Shown here: positions 1 through 12,603 of the stretch, in pieces
Layout of the letters: the number at the start of each line of letters is the position of its first letter
Numbering within the stretch: position 1 is the first letter of the stretch
Origin: Coffea arabica
Lineage: Eukaryota > Streptophyta > Magnoliopsida > Gentianales > Rubiaceae
Reading direction: 5' to 3'
Assembly (NCBI RefSeq): GCF_036785885.1
Contig: NC_092330.1
Coordinates: forward strand, 12,496,525-12,560,524
Length of the DNA: 64,000 nucleotides
Position numbers and translations under genes: made by a program
The notes under the pieces: model-generated
What the model was told of the DNA's origin: nothing
The model's database searches: none
What the model saw: only the letters and a program-made list of their open reading frames with translations

Positions 1-552
1 AAATTCAAAGTTAGAATAATAAATTGATACATTTACACTTTAACTACTTTCCCCAAATATGAATAAAGAAAAATAGAAATAGATAATAAAAAATAGAAAA
101 TACCAAATCTTTAATGATTGTAAATATCATTATAGGCTTTTAAGTCAAATCTTTAACGATTGCAAATTTTTAATGGTATTTTCTATTTCTTATTTATCTA
201 TTTTTATTTCCCTTTCTTCCTTTTAATATTTGAAAAAATTTAAGATTTGCTAGGTCAAAGGAAAAAGGAAAAGAGAAAGAAAAGAAAAACGAAAATAGTG
301 AAAAGATGAATTTATCAATTTATTAGTTTGACTTTGACTTTTAATATTGACCATTAGTTTTAATAGGAAAAGCGAATAATGAGACTTTAATCTTAATCAT
401 GAAGGTATTATGTATGGGTTCTTTAATCATAAGGAGATTTTGTAGAAAAGTACCAATCTATAGGAGGGTAAAAAGTAATTTATGCAAATATTTTATGCGG
501 TGTTTTAAGATTTTTTTGGAAGTGTTTTCTAGTATCTTTTTATGATATGGTG
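1..552. other. AT-rich intergenic DNA, no gene seen
   Basis: AT-rich sequence with purine-rich tracts around 240-300. I see no credible coding frame, RNA gene or repeat boundary here. Confidence 0.5.
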
Positions 553-560
553 GTGAATCC

Positions 561-1259
561 TAGGGGTGGCAATTCGGGTCCAAATCAGGTTGGCGGGTCG
601 GGTTCGGGTCAACCCGTCAGAAAATCCATTGACCCGAACCCGACCCGCCAACCCGTGACGGGTCAGATATGCTGACCCGAACCCGAAAATTGCAGGTTGG
701 CGGGTCGACCTGAAATGACCCGAAATTTAATTTTAATTTATTAATTTATCACTGTAATTTCTAATAAAATCAATTTCTCATAAAACTAATTACATAATCA
801 AGTAATAAAAATTTAAATAAATAATTCCAAACCAAATCTAAAATAAATTAAACACCGTAAAAGTGTTTTATTCCAAACAAAATATAAAATAAATTAAAAC
901 AGTATAAAAGTAAAAAATAATATAATATATTATTTGTCCATATATAATAATTTCAACTTCACACAAATTAAATAAATTCATTTAGGATTAAGTAATTAAT
1001 GCCTTTGAAAAAAAGAATAACTTAGTTTAGTTAGATAAAATTATTTTTATGTTTATTAAATTATTTTTAATTCGTAAACGGGTCATATCGGGTCATATCA
1101 GGTCACCACGGGTTGACCCGAAATCGACCTGTTTTCTTTTCGGGTTCATCGGGTCCAACCCGATTCTGACCCGAATTCCCGAAACCTCAACCCAAACCCA
1201 TTAATTTCGTGTTAGATTCGTGTCGTGTTTTCAGGTCGTGTCGAAAATTGCCACCCCCA
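561..1259. mobile_element. hAT-type non-autonomous element (699 bp)
   Basis: The ends are inverted repeats: TAGGGGTGGCAATTCGGG at the left, and a right end reading AATTGCCACCCCCA. The 8-bp direct repeat GTGAATCC flanks the element exactly (553-560 and 1260-1267), which is the target duplication length of hAT transposases. Both subterminal regions are crowded with CGGGT / ACCCG motifs, as is usual in plant hAT elements where they bind transposase. The core is AT-rich and codes for nothing, so the element would need a transposase supplied in trans. The perfect duplication suggests an insertion that is not very old. Confidence 0.85.
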
Positions 1260-1267
1260 GTGAATCC

Positions 1268-3480
1268 TTCCTACTTGTTCCTTCTCTGCTCTTTCGTTAA
1301 CTTCGATAATCCCTATCTTCCCTCATTTCTCCCACTCTCCACTTCCACAAGCAACTCTTCTTCAACTATGTGGGGAGAGAAAAAAGGAAGGGGCAAAAGT
1401 TAGGAAAAGGCAAGGGAAGGGGTGATAGGAAAGAAGGTGGGTGGCAGGGGCAATGATAGAGGGGGAAGGGGGAGAAAGGTGGTGGTGGTGGTTGGGCGAA
1501 AAATGGGGAAGGGCAAGAGGGAAAGGTTGGTTGCTATGTTTTTAAATTTCGATCAGATTGGCTGGTTCAATAATTCAAAGAAGAAATCGGATGGTTGTTC
1601 AAACAAGAAACCGTGTAGCAAAGACTCGGTCAAAACTGGTCAAAGACTAATTTCATTTGGGAATCGGAGAACATAAAAAAAAACCCCAAATTTTTTTGTA
1701 TTTTTCATCTCGCCTATTTTTATCAAAATTTTCACATTAGATTTTGATCTCTTAGTGTATGTGGTGGATCCCGTGGTAAAAGTGGCGAGAGTGAAGGCTG
1801 TGTGGCGGTGGTACAGCCATTTATTGCTCTTCCAACATTGATCAAAACAGTGAGAGATCAAGAATTGAAGTTATAAGAAATGAGAAAAAAGAGAAAAGAA
1901 AAAGATATAAAGCATAAAGATTGTTATTTTCATTGTGGCGAATATAAAGGATAAAAATTGTTGTTTTCATTGTGATGAATAAAGAAAAGAGAAAAAAAAA
2001 TGAATAGAGAGAAGAGGCAAAAGATTCAGAAGAACAGAGGTGAAGATCGGAGAGGGCTGGAGCTCGGAAACAAAAGATTTATAGAAGAGAAAAGTGCGAC
2101 AGCACCAGGTTTAAAACAATGGATTAAGGTTTAGAATTAAACATTGATCCATAACTTTTCATTTATTTCATTTTGACCCCTAAATGTTTTGAACAATTAT
2201 AAATAATCTTATAAACTTTTCTAGATTTCTTGTACCCTTAATTTCTTTATCAATTCAAATTGGACTTTTGGATTTAATTTGTAGGCTTATCAATCTTTAT
2301 TTAAAGCATAAAAATAAGTTATTTTTTAAGGATCTTAAGTTATAGGGTGAATTGGAGCAAAAATATAGAGATAAAATAACATTTTTATTCATGTTAATAC
2401 TATCTTATATACATTTTTCCATATCAAATACTTATTTTTTAATTAATATATTTATAACATTATGACGATGTCACTCGATTCTTAAACAGGTCCGACCCTC
2501 ATCGAACCCACTAACCCCTTAGTTCAGCTAAATCATTGTCTGGTTTGAGTTTCAAAACATAAGCTAGCTGTCACGGTGGAAAGGATGAGTGGTTGTGGTA
2601 GTGGAGGGAAAATAGCAGAAGAGTGGGAAAGGGGCTGGTAGGCTAGGGTGGCGAAATAGGGCAAAAGAGTGATGCACTTATGTGCGTGTTAAGTGCAATT
2701 TTTGTGTGATTTTGGGTATTTTGACTTTCTTTTTTTGTCTTTTATGTGTAGTTTGAGTGTTTTTATAATACTTTCTGGTGTTTTTAATATCTTATTATCA
2801 ATATACATTTTATAAAGACAATGGGTTAGCATAAATTTTTTTAAAAACAAGTATATTAATCACACTTCTTTGGTGAAAAATGCCTCAAAATATTATAAAA
2901 GCACATCAAAAACACCAAAAAAATATCATAAAAACACAAAAAAAACACCCAAGAAACACCTCAATACTACACACCTCTTCTTCCCCCACACTATCCTCTC
3001 ACCTCACCCAACCCCACTATTGACTTTTTACAATAATTTTGTCTAATACTGTTGTTTTTTCAATTCGTTCATATGCGTTGAGAACTTATTATTTTAACAA
3101 AACTATAACTACATAAAGGTGAATTTTTTTATTATGTGTCCAATAATAAAAAGTAGGTTCAATATTACTTTCATCTTTATAAGTTTACAATTTTTGCTCT
3201 AAGTTATACACAATTGCAAGGATAATGATAAAGTAATAATTTTATAGCGGTGGACTGCTTTTCCAAATGAACTCAAGTAGACAAGGCTCGTACTTTCAGG
3301 ACTTGTAAACATTTTTTTTTTGGTCTATCATATGATATATTGAGTCATTTAGATGGGTGTTTTTTAGGATGTTTTTATAAAATTTTAATCATAGACTAGT
3401 ATTCTGACTTGCGTTAATGCATAGGATAAAAATTAAAAATGGATAAAATAGTTTGGTGCAAAAATAGATATTAGGCATAT
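1268..3480. other. Intergenic DNA with purine-rich stretch and a possible foldback
   Basis: A G/A-rich stretch lies at about 1370-1530. At about 2740-2990 the sequence holds two arms rich in GTGTTTTTATAAT-like words in opposite orientation, which looks like a degenerate foldback element; I could not fix its ends. The short open frames here are low-complexity and have no recognisable domain. No gene is supported. Confidence 0.45.
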
Positions 3481-3524
3481 TGCCTAAGAGAGAGAAAATG
3501 GAATAATTGAATTAAGTGCTTTCA

Positions 3525-3695
3525 TATATACATATACATACATACATGTATGTATGTATGTATGTATGTGTACAGATATATGTATATATCTTTGTGTGTG
3601 TAAATGTATATGTAAATTACTTATGCATATACATATATGTGTGTGCACATACACATACATATATATACTGACACATATATATACATACACGTATG
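3525..3695. repeat. Compound ATGT/TA/TG microsatellite
   Basis: A run of ATGT tetranucleotides (about 3544-3570) passes into mixed TATA, TG and CA tracts up to about 3695. Open frames across it translate to Tyr/Ile/His-rich low-complexity peptides and are not genes. Confidence 0.85.
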
Positions 3696-4513
3696 TATGG
3701 TAAGAACGGGGTGAGAGGAAGAAGTGAAGGGAAAAGAAAGAAGAGGATGAAGAAGCGGTAGTAGAGGGAAAGGGGAGGGGGAAGAGGGAGCAGAAAGAGG
3801 TGTCAAGTCAATAGGAAAACGACGAAAGTGAAATTGTACATCTCCAGTCTCCACTGCCTAAATATAAAATTTCTGGTTGTTGAGTGGTTTAGAAAATTGA
3901 TGCTTTTGAAATGGTGAAGGCTCAGCCACTCAGAGGTGCCAATGGCTTTTAATGAAATGTTTCAAAACTGGCAGAAGTGATGACGATATTGCAAAGGTGG
4001 CCAAGATGTAATAAAGCAGCCAACTTTTAAAGATGCAAAAAATTGCACAAAGCAAAACTGTATAAAAGGAGTGAGCATGCTGTTTTAGTTATTGGTTCAG
4101 GAAAAGCAAAAATGGCAATATTTTTTTAGTCAAGAACTCTTACGAAACCCTAAATTTGTATTTTGCAGGTTGTGTAATGTTGATGCATCTTTACTGCGAG
4201 ATTTATCTTTCGTCCATATGTGGACTATTATGATATTTCTATATGGAGCCATCGATGTCAGGTATTGCTTTCCAGATGTTAACGCTTATTAGAATTGCTG
4301 GATATGGAATTATGGGATTGTCTTGTTTGGATTGCAATTTTTTGGAATTTTTGTAGAAAATGTACCGTAACAATTTGATATATGTAAAATAAAAAGATAA
4401 TTGAAAAATATGTTTACAAAAAATATAGAGATTTTTTGGTAGAAAACTCCTTTCCAAACATGGGTTGTTTCAACTGTTTGGGTACAACATACCTGACCTA
4501 TTGGGGCTTCTTG

Positions 4514-5560
4514 CAATGTTTTGAAAATCGGATCGAATCGGCCGGTTCGACCGGCTGAACCCTGAACCGGTCATGACACCGGTCCTGTTCTATGCCATTG
4601 TTGACTTTGCTAGAAAATTGGTCAAAATCCGGTTGAATCGTGAAAATCGTTGAACCGAATTGAATCGGCGGTTTTTCAGTTTTCAACTTTCCCCTTTTTT
4701 TTTTTAAAAAAAAGTTTTGCAAAATGCAGCTATCAAGATTCGAACTCAAAACATTTGTAATAGAAGACCAATGTATCAACCATTGCACCATCACATTTTA
4801 TTAGGTTTTTTTGATAACTTATTTATACAAAACAAACACTCAATATTTCTTTTTTTTTATTTTTCTTATAAAATCTCATCCTCTCATGACTCTTTTTTTT
4901 TAATCTTCAACTCTCTCTCTCTATCCTCTTTTCTTTTATCACTTCCTTTTTAATCAAACCTCTTTATTTTTAATTTATTGATGTTTTCTTCCATCTTTTA
5001 ATTTTGTTTTTGTCCATTAAATTGAAAAAAGTTAAAAAAGAATTATTTTTCTTTAACCCAAATTATTTAATGCCACAACCACTCACTTTTATCTCATTTT
5101 TTGTTTCTTATCAAGTTTACATTTCTATTTTCGATTCTCTTGACTTCCTTCGAACTCCAAACTTTCTTTTTTAAATTGTAATCTCTAAATCCCAACACGT
5201 AAATTAAAATTTAAGTTCACAATGTCTAAATTCTCATAGACGTGAATTTTGTATAATTTTAAAATATTGTGATATTTTTTGGTTGGATTTAGATATAATT
5301 GAAATTGAGATGAAATTTATTGTTTTAACTTATAATTTAAAAAAATTATTTTTAAAAATCCAAGTTATTAAAAAATAGTAAACTTTTCATCATATAAAGT
5401 ATTAAATTAGTCCATTACATGTCTTATTTTGTGCATATATATATTTATATAAATTATTTTTGAAAAAATTCATTGAACCGAGATTGAACCGGTCCAACCA
5501 ATTGAATCTCGACCCTTTCACTTCACCGGTTCAATTAACGGTTCGGTTTTTAAAACATTG
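4514..5560. mobile_element. hAT-type non-autonomous element with internal tRNA-like segment (1047 bp)
   Basis: The left end CAATGTTTTGAAAA and the right end TTTTAAAACATTG are inverted repeats. A perfect 8-bp duplication GCTTCTTG flanks the element (4506-4513 and 5561-5568), so it is hAT-type. Both subterminal zones are rich in CCGGTT / AACCGG and related GGTTCA words. The core is AT-rich with no transposase. A tRNA-like promoter pair lies inside on the minus strand (separate entry). Confidence 0.85.
4734..4789 (-). repeat. tRNA-like A-box/B-box pair inside hAT element
   Basis: On the minus strand the sequence reads GGTGCAATGGTTGATAC (A-box-like, 4773-4789), then about 25 bp later GAGTTCGAATCTTG (B-box-like, 4734-4747). 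The tract runs on into an A/T homopolymer (about 4691-4713). The spacing suits an RNA polymerase III internal promoter of a tRNA-derived SINE. It does not fold as a complete tRNA. It could be a SINE that landed in the element or an old part of it; no target duplication was found. Confidence 0.5.
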
Positions 5561-5568
5561 GCTTCTTG

Positions 5569-6563
5569 TTATATTGAAGCACAATTGACGCAAAGTCTTG
5601 AAAAATCATTTGAATTTCAAGCTGAATATTTCCTTAGAAATTTTGGTCTTCATTTAGCAATGCAATCTCGCGTTCAATTGCAGAATAGGTCGAATTCAAA
5701 CATTTACATGACTTGTACGGATGATGGTGATTTGTCGGAACATGCCTTTTAATCTGGGATGTCACTTAGGCCTTGTTTGCAAGCCAAGTTTTTTGTCAAA
5801 TTTGTCTACTACAAGTTTTTTAAAAACTTTAGTTACAGTAATTCCAAAAAATTTTTCAAAGTTTTTAAACTATACACTTCAAAATATAAAAAAAAAAAAA
5901 CACAATTCAAAATTTTTTTTAATTTCTACAGTAAACTACAGTAAAGTTTTAGACAAACATCCAAAAAACTCACCTTTCAAACGAGTTTGTTTGGATAAGT
6001 TATTATTTGAAATAATTACTGTAGCACTTTTTGTGATGCGATGTATATGAGATAAAAAGGTGGTTGAAAATATAAAAGGATGAATTGAAAAATGTATTTA
6101 TGATGCAAGCAAATGGGATAATTTCACTGTCCAAACAGATCACTTTTCCAAACTTTGTAATACATGCAAAAGTCGATGATTTGAAATTGATAGAGTTGGT
6201 GAAATATTGCACAATGCTTTCTTGTATATAGACGGTCTAATCATGGGGCATTTTCTGAATCATCTTGTAAATCCATACGTTTTTTGCTACTAAAAAAAAA
6301 TGTTTGTAAGCTCTGCTAGCAATTTGAAGATGGTCAGCTCTGCTCAATTTTTTGGTTGTAGTGTAGAAACATGTTTTCATATTGAAAAACAAAAGTTGGT
6401 AGGGTGGTGGAAGGGGGAAAAGAGTTGATGTGTGTCGTTAGCATGCATTTTTAGGTATTTTAAATTATTTATGTTATTTTTCAATGCTTTTATGAAAATT
6501 TTGGGTGTGTTTAACTGCCTTTATTATAGATGTAGGTTTCAGAAAGATAGTTTTTTTTCAATG
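5569..6563. other. Intergenic DNA with MITE-like fragments
   Basis: Two stretches, about 5768-5990 and 5988-6150, begin with TTGTTTG-like words and end with inverted CAAAC-like words. This is the look of small non-autonomous DNA elements. I could not find clean target duplications. The open frames are Phe/Lys/Asn-rich translations of AT-rich DNA, and no gene is supported. Confidence 0.4.
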
Positions 6564-6571
6564 GGCCTAGC

Positions 6572-7392
6572 TGTAGGTGGCAAACTAACCAATTTAATTA
6601 AATTTATCCATACCCGTCCATTAATAGATGGATACGTATATCTTAAGTTTTTACATATGGATATAAATGGGTTACCCAATAATAAATGGGTATTATTGGG
6701 TAACCCATCAAATCCAGGTAACCCATTTAGAATTGTCATCTACCAAGTCTCCTCTCTTCCCCTACCCTTTTTCTTTTTCTTTTTTTTTTCAGATTTTTCA
6801 TTTTGTCATGATGTTAACTACTTTTGTTTCATTGTTATTTTTATTTGTTGGTTTTATCTTATCATGTTATTTTCTCTTAATTTGTTAACTTACTCATTTT
6901 TCAGAATTATCAATTTATGATAAGTTTTAACCTCTTTTCCCACCTTTTTAAATGAAATTTTAAATTTACACACGAAAAAATGTTAGGGGTTCAAAATTTT
7001 TGGATTAAGTTTTTATGTTAACTTTTCTAGTATTTAGTTCAAAATTTTATATTTTTATTATTTAATTATTGAATAGTATGTAATTTTGCGACATAGAGTA
7101 CAGATGAAAGAAAATTTGGTAATTAGGCTTATTGACCATTATAAGTAAATGTTTAAAACTAATGATGGGTGCAAATAGTGATATAAATTGATAACTTAGT
7201 TTGCAAAAACGAATTTAAATGAGTTTACAAAAAGTTAAAATAAATGGATTATAAATGGGTAATTGGGTTATCCAATTCATTTTTTTGACTTACTCATTTA
7301 TACCCATTTAATTAAATGGATTGACTCATTTATACCCATTACCCATTTTAACTAGCCCAAACCCGTCCAAATGACCTATTTTGACACCTCTA
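6572..7392 (+). mobile_element. hAT-type non-autonomous element, family A, full copy (821 bp)
   Basis: The left end is TGTAGGTGGCAAA and the right end TTGACACCTCTA, which are imperfect inverted repeats. A perfect 8-bp duplication GGCCTAGC flanks it (6564-6571 and 7393-7400). Both subterminal zones repeat AAATGGGTA / TACCCATTTA words. The same element occurs at 53703-54531 (full length), 11793-12288 (left part lost) and 22371-22737 (inverted, shortened). The frames inside it do not resemble a transposase. Confidence 0.85.
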
Positions 7393-7400
7393 GGCCTAGC

Positions 7401-7646
7401 AAACAGATGTATATTTATACTCTTATGAGAAAAAAAGAAAAATAAAAAATAGAAAAAGGGAAGAAGAACATTGTTGGCTCATGTCTATTGAGTGAAATTG
7501 AAACCGGGTAACGTTTATTCACTTTTTTTTTTACCTTCCTTTTGTTATACATGTTTACACATATGATAGCATCCATAGGGAAAATTAAAATCATGCAAGG
7601 AATTGACGAAGTCAATTATTTTCCACAAAAGAACAAATTTTGTTAT
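7401..7646. other. Short AT-rich spacer
   Basis: Spacer between the hAT element and the next small element. No coding signal is seen. Confidence 0.4.
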
Positions 7647-7848
7647 GGGAGTGTTTTTCAAAAACTAGTTTTTCAAATACAATAAAAATTTTAAAAAGTA
7701 CTCTAAAAGATAATCTAAAAATTAGTTTAAATTTTTAAAAAATTTTTAAAAATATCTTAAACTATATTTTAGAAATTCGTCTACTCTTAAATATCTCAAA
7801 ATATATTCTAAAAACTCTACTACAGCAAAATTTTTCAAAAACATTCCC
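7647..7848. mobile_element. Small inverted-repeat element (MITE-like)
   Basis: It begins GGGAGTGTTTTTCAAAAAC and ends with TTTTTCAAAAACATTCCC, whose reverse complement closely matches the start. The inside is AT-rich and partly self-complementary. No target duplication is clear, so the superfamily is left open. Confidence 0.5.
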
Positions 7849-10670
7849 AAAAATAGCTAATCCAAACGGAGAAGATGTGAGAAAAGAAAAGTTCAACTGT
7901 GGCCTCTGCAATTGGAAGCTGGTGAGCCTTGGGGAAAAAAATGCATTTATCTATTTTTGGGGTTTTACTATAATCACTTTACTAAAAAATAGTTTATGTG
8001 AGATAAAAATAGTTGTTATGTGAAGTAAAAATATAATAAAAGTTTCTTAAAAAATTGCACAATTGTAGTTTTGTAAAAATAATCCATCCAAATAGAGTTT
8101 TTAAATATGCCGTTGTCTCTACATGAGTAGATGAGAAAATAAAATCATTTACAGACAAAGCTTCAAACATCATTACATAAGGTTGTTGAAAAAATTCACT
8201 AGGGAATATGGCTTTAATAATTAGTAATTACAAGACAGTGAAGCAGTACTTATGATGGGCAACACCCTAATTTAATGAGTCTGTACTTGTTTTTCATGGT
8301 CAAAATATTTTTTTTTAATTTATGACTGTTGTATATAACACGAGAAAAAGGATTTCATATCGCCTACACTTTTAATAATAAACAAGATTTTCCAACTAAA
8401 TTTATGTAAACGAGATACATGAAAACATAATTCCTTCTGATAAAAACTGTCTTTGAAAAAAAAAGAACAGTTATAAATCATGCACTTAGCCCACAAACCT
8501 GATATAATATTAGTCATCTCCTCAAGTTTAGCTATTAGAATTGCTATTCTTTTCTTGGTTACATTTATTTGTGTAAATTCACAATATTTCATAACATAAG
8601 TTACATATGCATAAAGGAGAAATTAAGAAGAGGAGGAGAAAAAACTTGGGGAACCAATTGCTGTAAAGGGAGAAAGTAAAAGGAAAAGAAGAAAAAGACA
8701 AAGGCAAAACAGAAAATATTTGAGTTGATAATGTAATAAGGTTCTCTTAAATTGACAAACAACCCCAAAATTAACAAAAATTGAAATAAATCTTATGCAA
8801 TGGCTACTAATATACAGCTTTCATATATTGAGTGGGGTGATTTGAAATAACAAAAAATAATTTAATGGCCAAAATATACGATTCCAAATAGTGGCTAATA
8901 ATTTTTTGAAGGTGCTAGTAAGGTTTTTGGCCAGAAAACTAAGTTATCCAAAAAAATAACTCTTATATTACGTTATGTTTGGCACCAATATTTATAATGT
9001 TTTCCACAGTTATATTTCCATAATAAATTAAAGTTTACAAATTTGACGAATAAAACTCCAGTGGTTAACTTTGTACGAACAAATAATGTGCCTCAAAATA
9101 TGATAGGATTATAAAAATCTAGTTCATGTTATTTAGAAGAAAATGCAATTATGAAAACTTCTATTCAATCTCTTGATATTGATGAAGATACAAGGGGTTA
9201 CGGAAATTTTGACCTTGAACCATCGTAGAATTCCTTCTAACTTCTGTTGTAAGAGAAATTGATAGAAAAAATTTAAAGTTTTTTTTTTTTTGAAGCAAGC
9301 AATAGTTTAAAGTTAGGGGAATTGAAAATTAACCTCGAATCAAGAAGTGTTGGAACATGAAATTAAATTACTCTTTGTAAAAGATGCAGCACTTTGTTGT
9401 CACGGTTGTTTATCTTTCCTTTTTTGGATTTTTATTTGTTCTTTCTCTGATAAGATTACAGAAAACTCATAATAGTAAAATAATACAAACAAATTACAAC
9501 TCAACATCACAAATTAACTAACAGATGGATGGGATATCATACCAACATAAAGTTAAAAATTACTCACACATTCCCTCAAAACCAATTAAATGCAGCATTT
9601 CTTCGTTAATAATTTTTATCACCTTTAATTAGGGAAACAAAATTAAACTAATCGAATAGGACTTTTCAAAATTTAAATGTCACATCCTTGATTAAGTAAT
9701 GAAGACTTAAAGTCTAATCAAGAGCAAGATTTTAGTACCTAGAATATAAAATGACAGATGAGGCTTTGATTTGGGGGTTAAGGTTAAGATTTGAACAGTA
9801 ATCATTGGTTCATTTTCAACTGTTGACCATCCTTGAGAATAGAGATCATGCCTATGTTGTAAGGCGCAACATTTGAAACCTTATTCAACAATTAATCAAG
9901 ATTATTTTAATTAGAGTTTCAAAGCAAAAAGATTATTTTAATTAGTTCCATTAAAACAGCAGTCACTTTTTAATGTCTACAATGATTTTTGGGTAAAAAC
10001 AATTTTCATTGCAATACAATTGCAACTAGAAAATAGTCATCATGATCTTTATCAAATTTTCTCATCTCATCATGGCATATTGAGCACCAATTAGCATAAA
10101 AATTGGTCAACGAACCATCAGTTCTACCAATTCTTTGATGAAATTGATATCAGTTTTCTTTTGCTCTTTTTTTTTTTTTGGGTACCCTTCAAGCATTATT
10201 TGACTCAAACCTTTTGTCTTCCGCAAACATTTTTTTAAGTATTATCAGCAAGAATGGGAATAATACTTCATTATTCGCTTGCAGCAAAAATTATTAACTG
10301 AGTCTAAGTCAAAGGGACGTGATTGTAGCTAATTTTGAAATCTATGTTGTCAAAAATAATAAGGGCAAATTTCTAGGGTTTAGGTTCAATATGCTTTTAG
10401 TTGCAGACCCGGTCTAACTGTGATCGTTTCTTGTCTGGACTCCAAAAGTGGCAACAATAAAGAGGTGCGGAGCGGACCAAGTATGCAGGCGGCTTTAGCA
10501 GATGGAAGTTGAAAACATCGACAGACCCAGTGAAACTTAAAAATTTACGCAACGTTTGTCTACTGGGATTTGATTCCCTCTAGTTTCTCTTTCTTTGAAA
10601 CCTAAATGCAAGTAGTTCACGATTACGAATAAGTCTCTTGTTTGCTGAAAATTGAAAAGAAAAAAAAAAA
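7849..10670. other. AT-rich intergenic DNA, no gene seen
   Basis: About 2.8 kb without a convincing coding frame, tRNA or element end. Homopolymer T runs occur near 9281 and 10166. The short frames are not conserved-looking and I see no domain motif in them. Confidence 0.5.
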
Positions 10671-10673
10671 CAC

Positions 10674-10960
10674 TAAGCGTGTGTTTGATAAAATTAAAAT
10701 CTAAAAACTGAAATCTGAAGTCCGAATCCATTAAATTATTGAATTGTTAAGTATTAAATCCGATGCATTTGAGTATATATCAAATTCAGTGATAATTGAA
10801 TAGGTTATCACTTATTTTTTGGAGCAAATTTTGTCTAAAAAATTTAATACCACTTAATTAATTTAGATGTTCGATTTTTGGTTATCAAACCCATCTAAAC
10901 ATATTAAAATCTGAATCCATTAAATTTAAGTGCTGAATTGGGTTATCAAACAGGGTCTAA
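10674..10960. mobile_element. MITE-like element ending in TTTGATAA / TTATCAAAC
   Basis: The left end TAAGCGTGTGTTTGATAA and the right end TTATCAAACAGGGTCTAA are inverted repeats. A related but truncated copy, with the same inner words about leaving out a Glu-like TTGGAT stretch, lies at about 17686-17848. No clear target duplication was found, so the superfamily is unsure. Confidence 0.55.
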
Positions 10961-11226
10961 ATTTTGACTTAGTAGACAAAAAGAGTCCTTTAAAGCTCTT
11001 ATGTGCATTCGTTATAAGCGTGATCTTAATTTAAAAATCTAGAAGGTGTAGTGGTGTACCTTTCTACTTTGGAGGTGGCTTCTGTCTTCCTCCAACTCTT
11101 ATACAAATCCAATTTTGCTTCCCTCATACCAACTAGCAGTAGATTGCTGCTGTTAAAAAAAGAAAAAAAGAAAAATAAAACTCAGTAGAAAAAAATGATA
11201 ATGCACACAAGCTATATTTTAAACAA

Positions 11227-11544
11227 GAGCAAATTATCTGAGTAGATACTAAAGTTTTCAAATAATTGAATTTTGGCCATTCAACTATTAATAATATATT
11301 TTTACCCACTAAAATATTAAAAGTATAAATTTTGGATCATTTTGTTTGATTTTACTGTTAATTCTACCAGATCTAATTATTAATAGTATGTTTTGTAAAT
11401 CATGCAAACCCTTAGATCTGACAGAGTTAACGGTGAAATCAGATGGAATATTCCAAAATTTACACTTTTAATAGCTTACTGGATAAAAATATACTATTAA
11501 TAATGACTATTCAAAAAATTCAGTGACTTTGGGATAATTTGCTC
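11227..11544. mobile_element. Foldback MITE with 9-bp target duplication (318 bp)
   Basis: The element begins GAGCAAATTATC and ends GATAATTTGCTC. A perfect 9-bp duplication TTTAAACAA flanks it (11218-11226 and 11545-11553), the length made by Mutator-type transposases. Nearly the whole element is one long inverted repeat: the left arm through about 11375 pairs imperfectly with the right arm from about 11400 to the end, leaving a short loop. It has no coding capacity. If transcribed it would fold into a long hairpin. Confidence 0.8.
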
Positions 11545-11792
11545 TTTAAACAAATCCAATCGCATTTGTTTCAGAACTGGAGTCGGTAGTTTTCAGCTAG
11601 CTTCAGCTCCATCCTCATCATCATTCACAGGCCCACCTCCAATAGTCTTTTCCCTCCCTTATTATTCAATAAGCTTGACAACTTTCAAACTCTAGATACT
11701 TTCTTGCGATTATCTGTGTCCAACTTGGATGGAATTTTTAGGTCACTTTATATCCAAAACAAGGGTCCCTCGAGTGACGAACAAAGTGGACA

Positions 11793-12288
11793 TTGTCTAT
11801 TTAGGATAAATTTTAGCTTATTTTTTTATCTTTCTAAAATGAAATTTTAAATTTATATATGAAAAAAATGTTAGGGATTCAAAATTTTTAGATTAAGTTT
11901 TTATATTAATTTTTATAGTACTTAGTTCAAATTTTTATATTCTTATTATTCAATTATTAAATAATAGGTAATTTTGTGACATCGAGTATAAATGAAAAAA
12001 AATTGATAATTAGGCTTATTGAACATTATAAGTAAATATTTAAAACTAATGATGGGTACAAAGAGCGGTATAAATTGATAACTTAATTTGCAATAATGAA
12101 TTTAAATGAGTTTACAAAAAGTTAAAATGAATGGGTTATAAATGGATAATTGGGTTATCCAATTCATTTTTTGACTTATCCATTTATACCTATCTAATTA
12201 AATGGATATAAACTAGTCGACTCACTTATACCCATTATCCATTTTACCCAACCCAAACCCGCCCAAATCACCCATTTTGACACCTATA
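11793..12288 (+). mobile_element. hAT-type element, family A, 5'-deleted copy
   Basis: The right two thirds match the elements at 6572-7392 and 53703-54531, and the right end is GACACCTATA. The left inverted repeat and about 300 bp of the left part are missing. The flanks still show GTGGACA on both sides (11786-11792 and 12289-12295). That suggests the loss happened inside the element after insertion, leaving only a few bases of the left tip. Confidence 0.7.
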
Positions 12289-12603
12289 GTGGACAACAAA
12301 CTCAATCAAGTTTATAAGCACCTGCGGTCCTAAATTATTTTTCAGCAAATAACAACTCACTCAATGATGTTATAAACACTGATGAGGCTAGTTCTAGTAA
12401 GAGAAAAAAAAAAATTAAGTTGGGATTTTTCAACAAGTTAAGACATTATGAGCTTAACCGTAACACCAATTTTAAAGTTAATGGCACTCCTTTGATTTTT
12501 GGACCATGTTAATCATATCAAAGTATCCCTATGATTAATGCAATTAAAAAAACTTGTCGACAAAGTATAACAAAAGTTTTAAAAGAAAAGTTGTAATTAA
12601 AAT

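Noticed and set aside
3484..3854. Two minus-strand frames of 68 and 77 codons
   Set aside because: They translate a microsatellite and a purine-rich tract into low-complexity peptides.
6432..6920. A 162-codon plus-strand frame
   Set aside because: It runs across the left edge of a hAT-type element, is Phe/Leu-rich from T-rich DNA, and has no domain.
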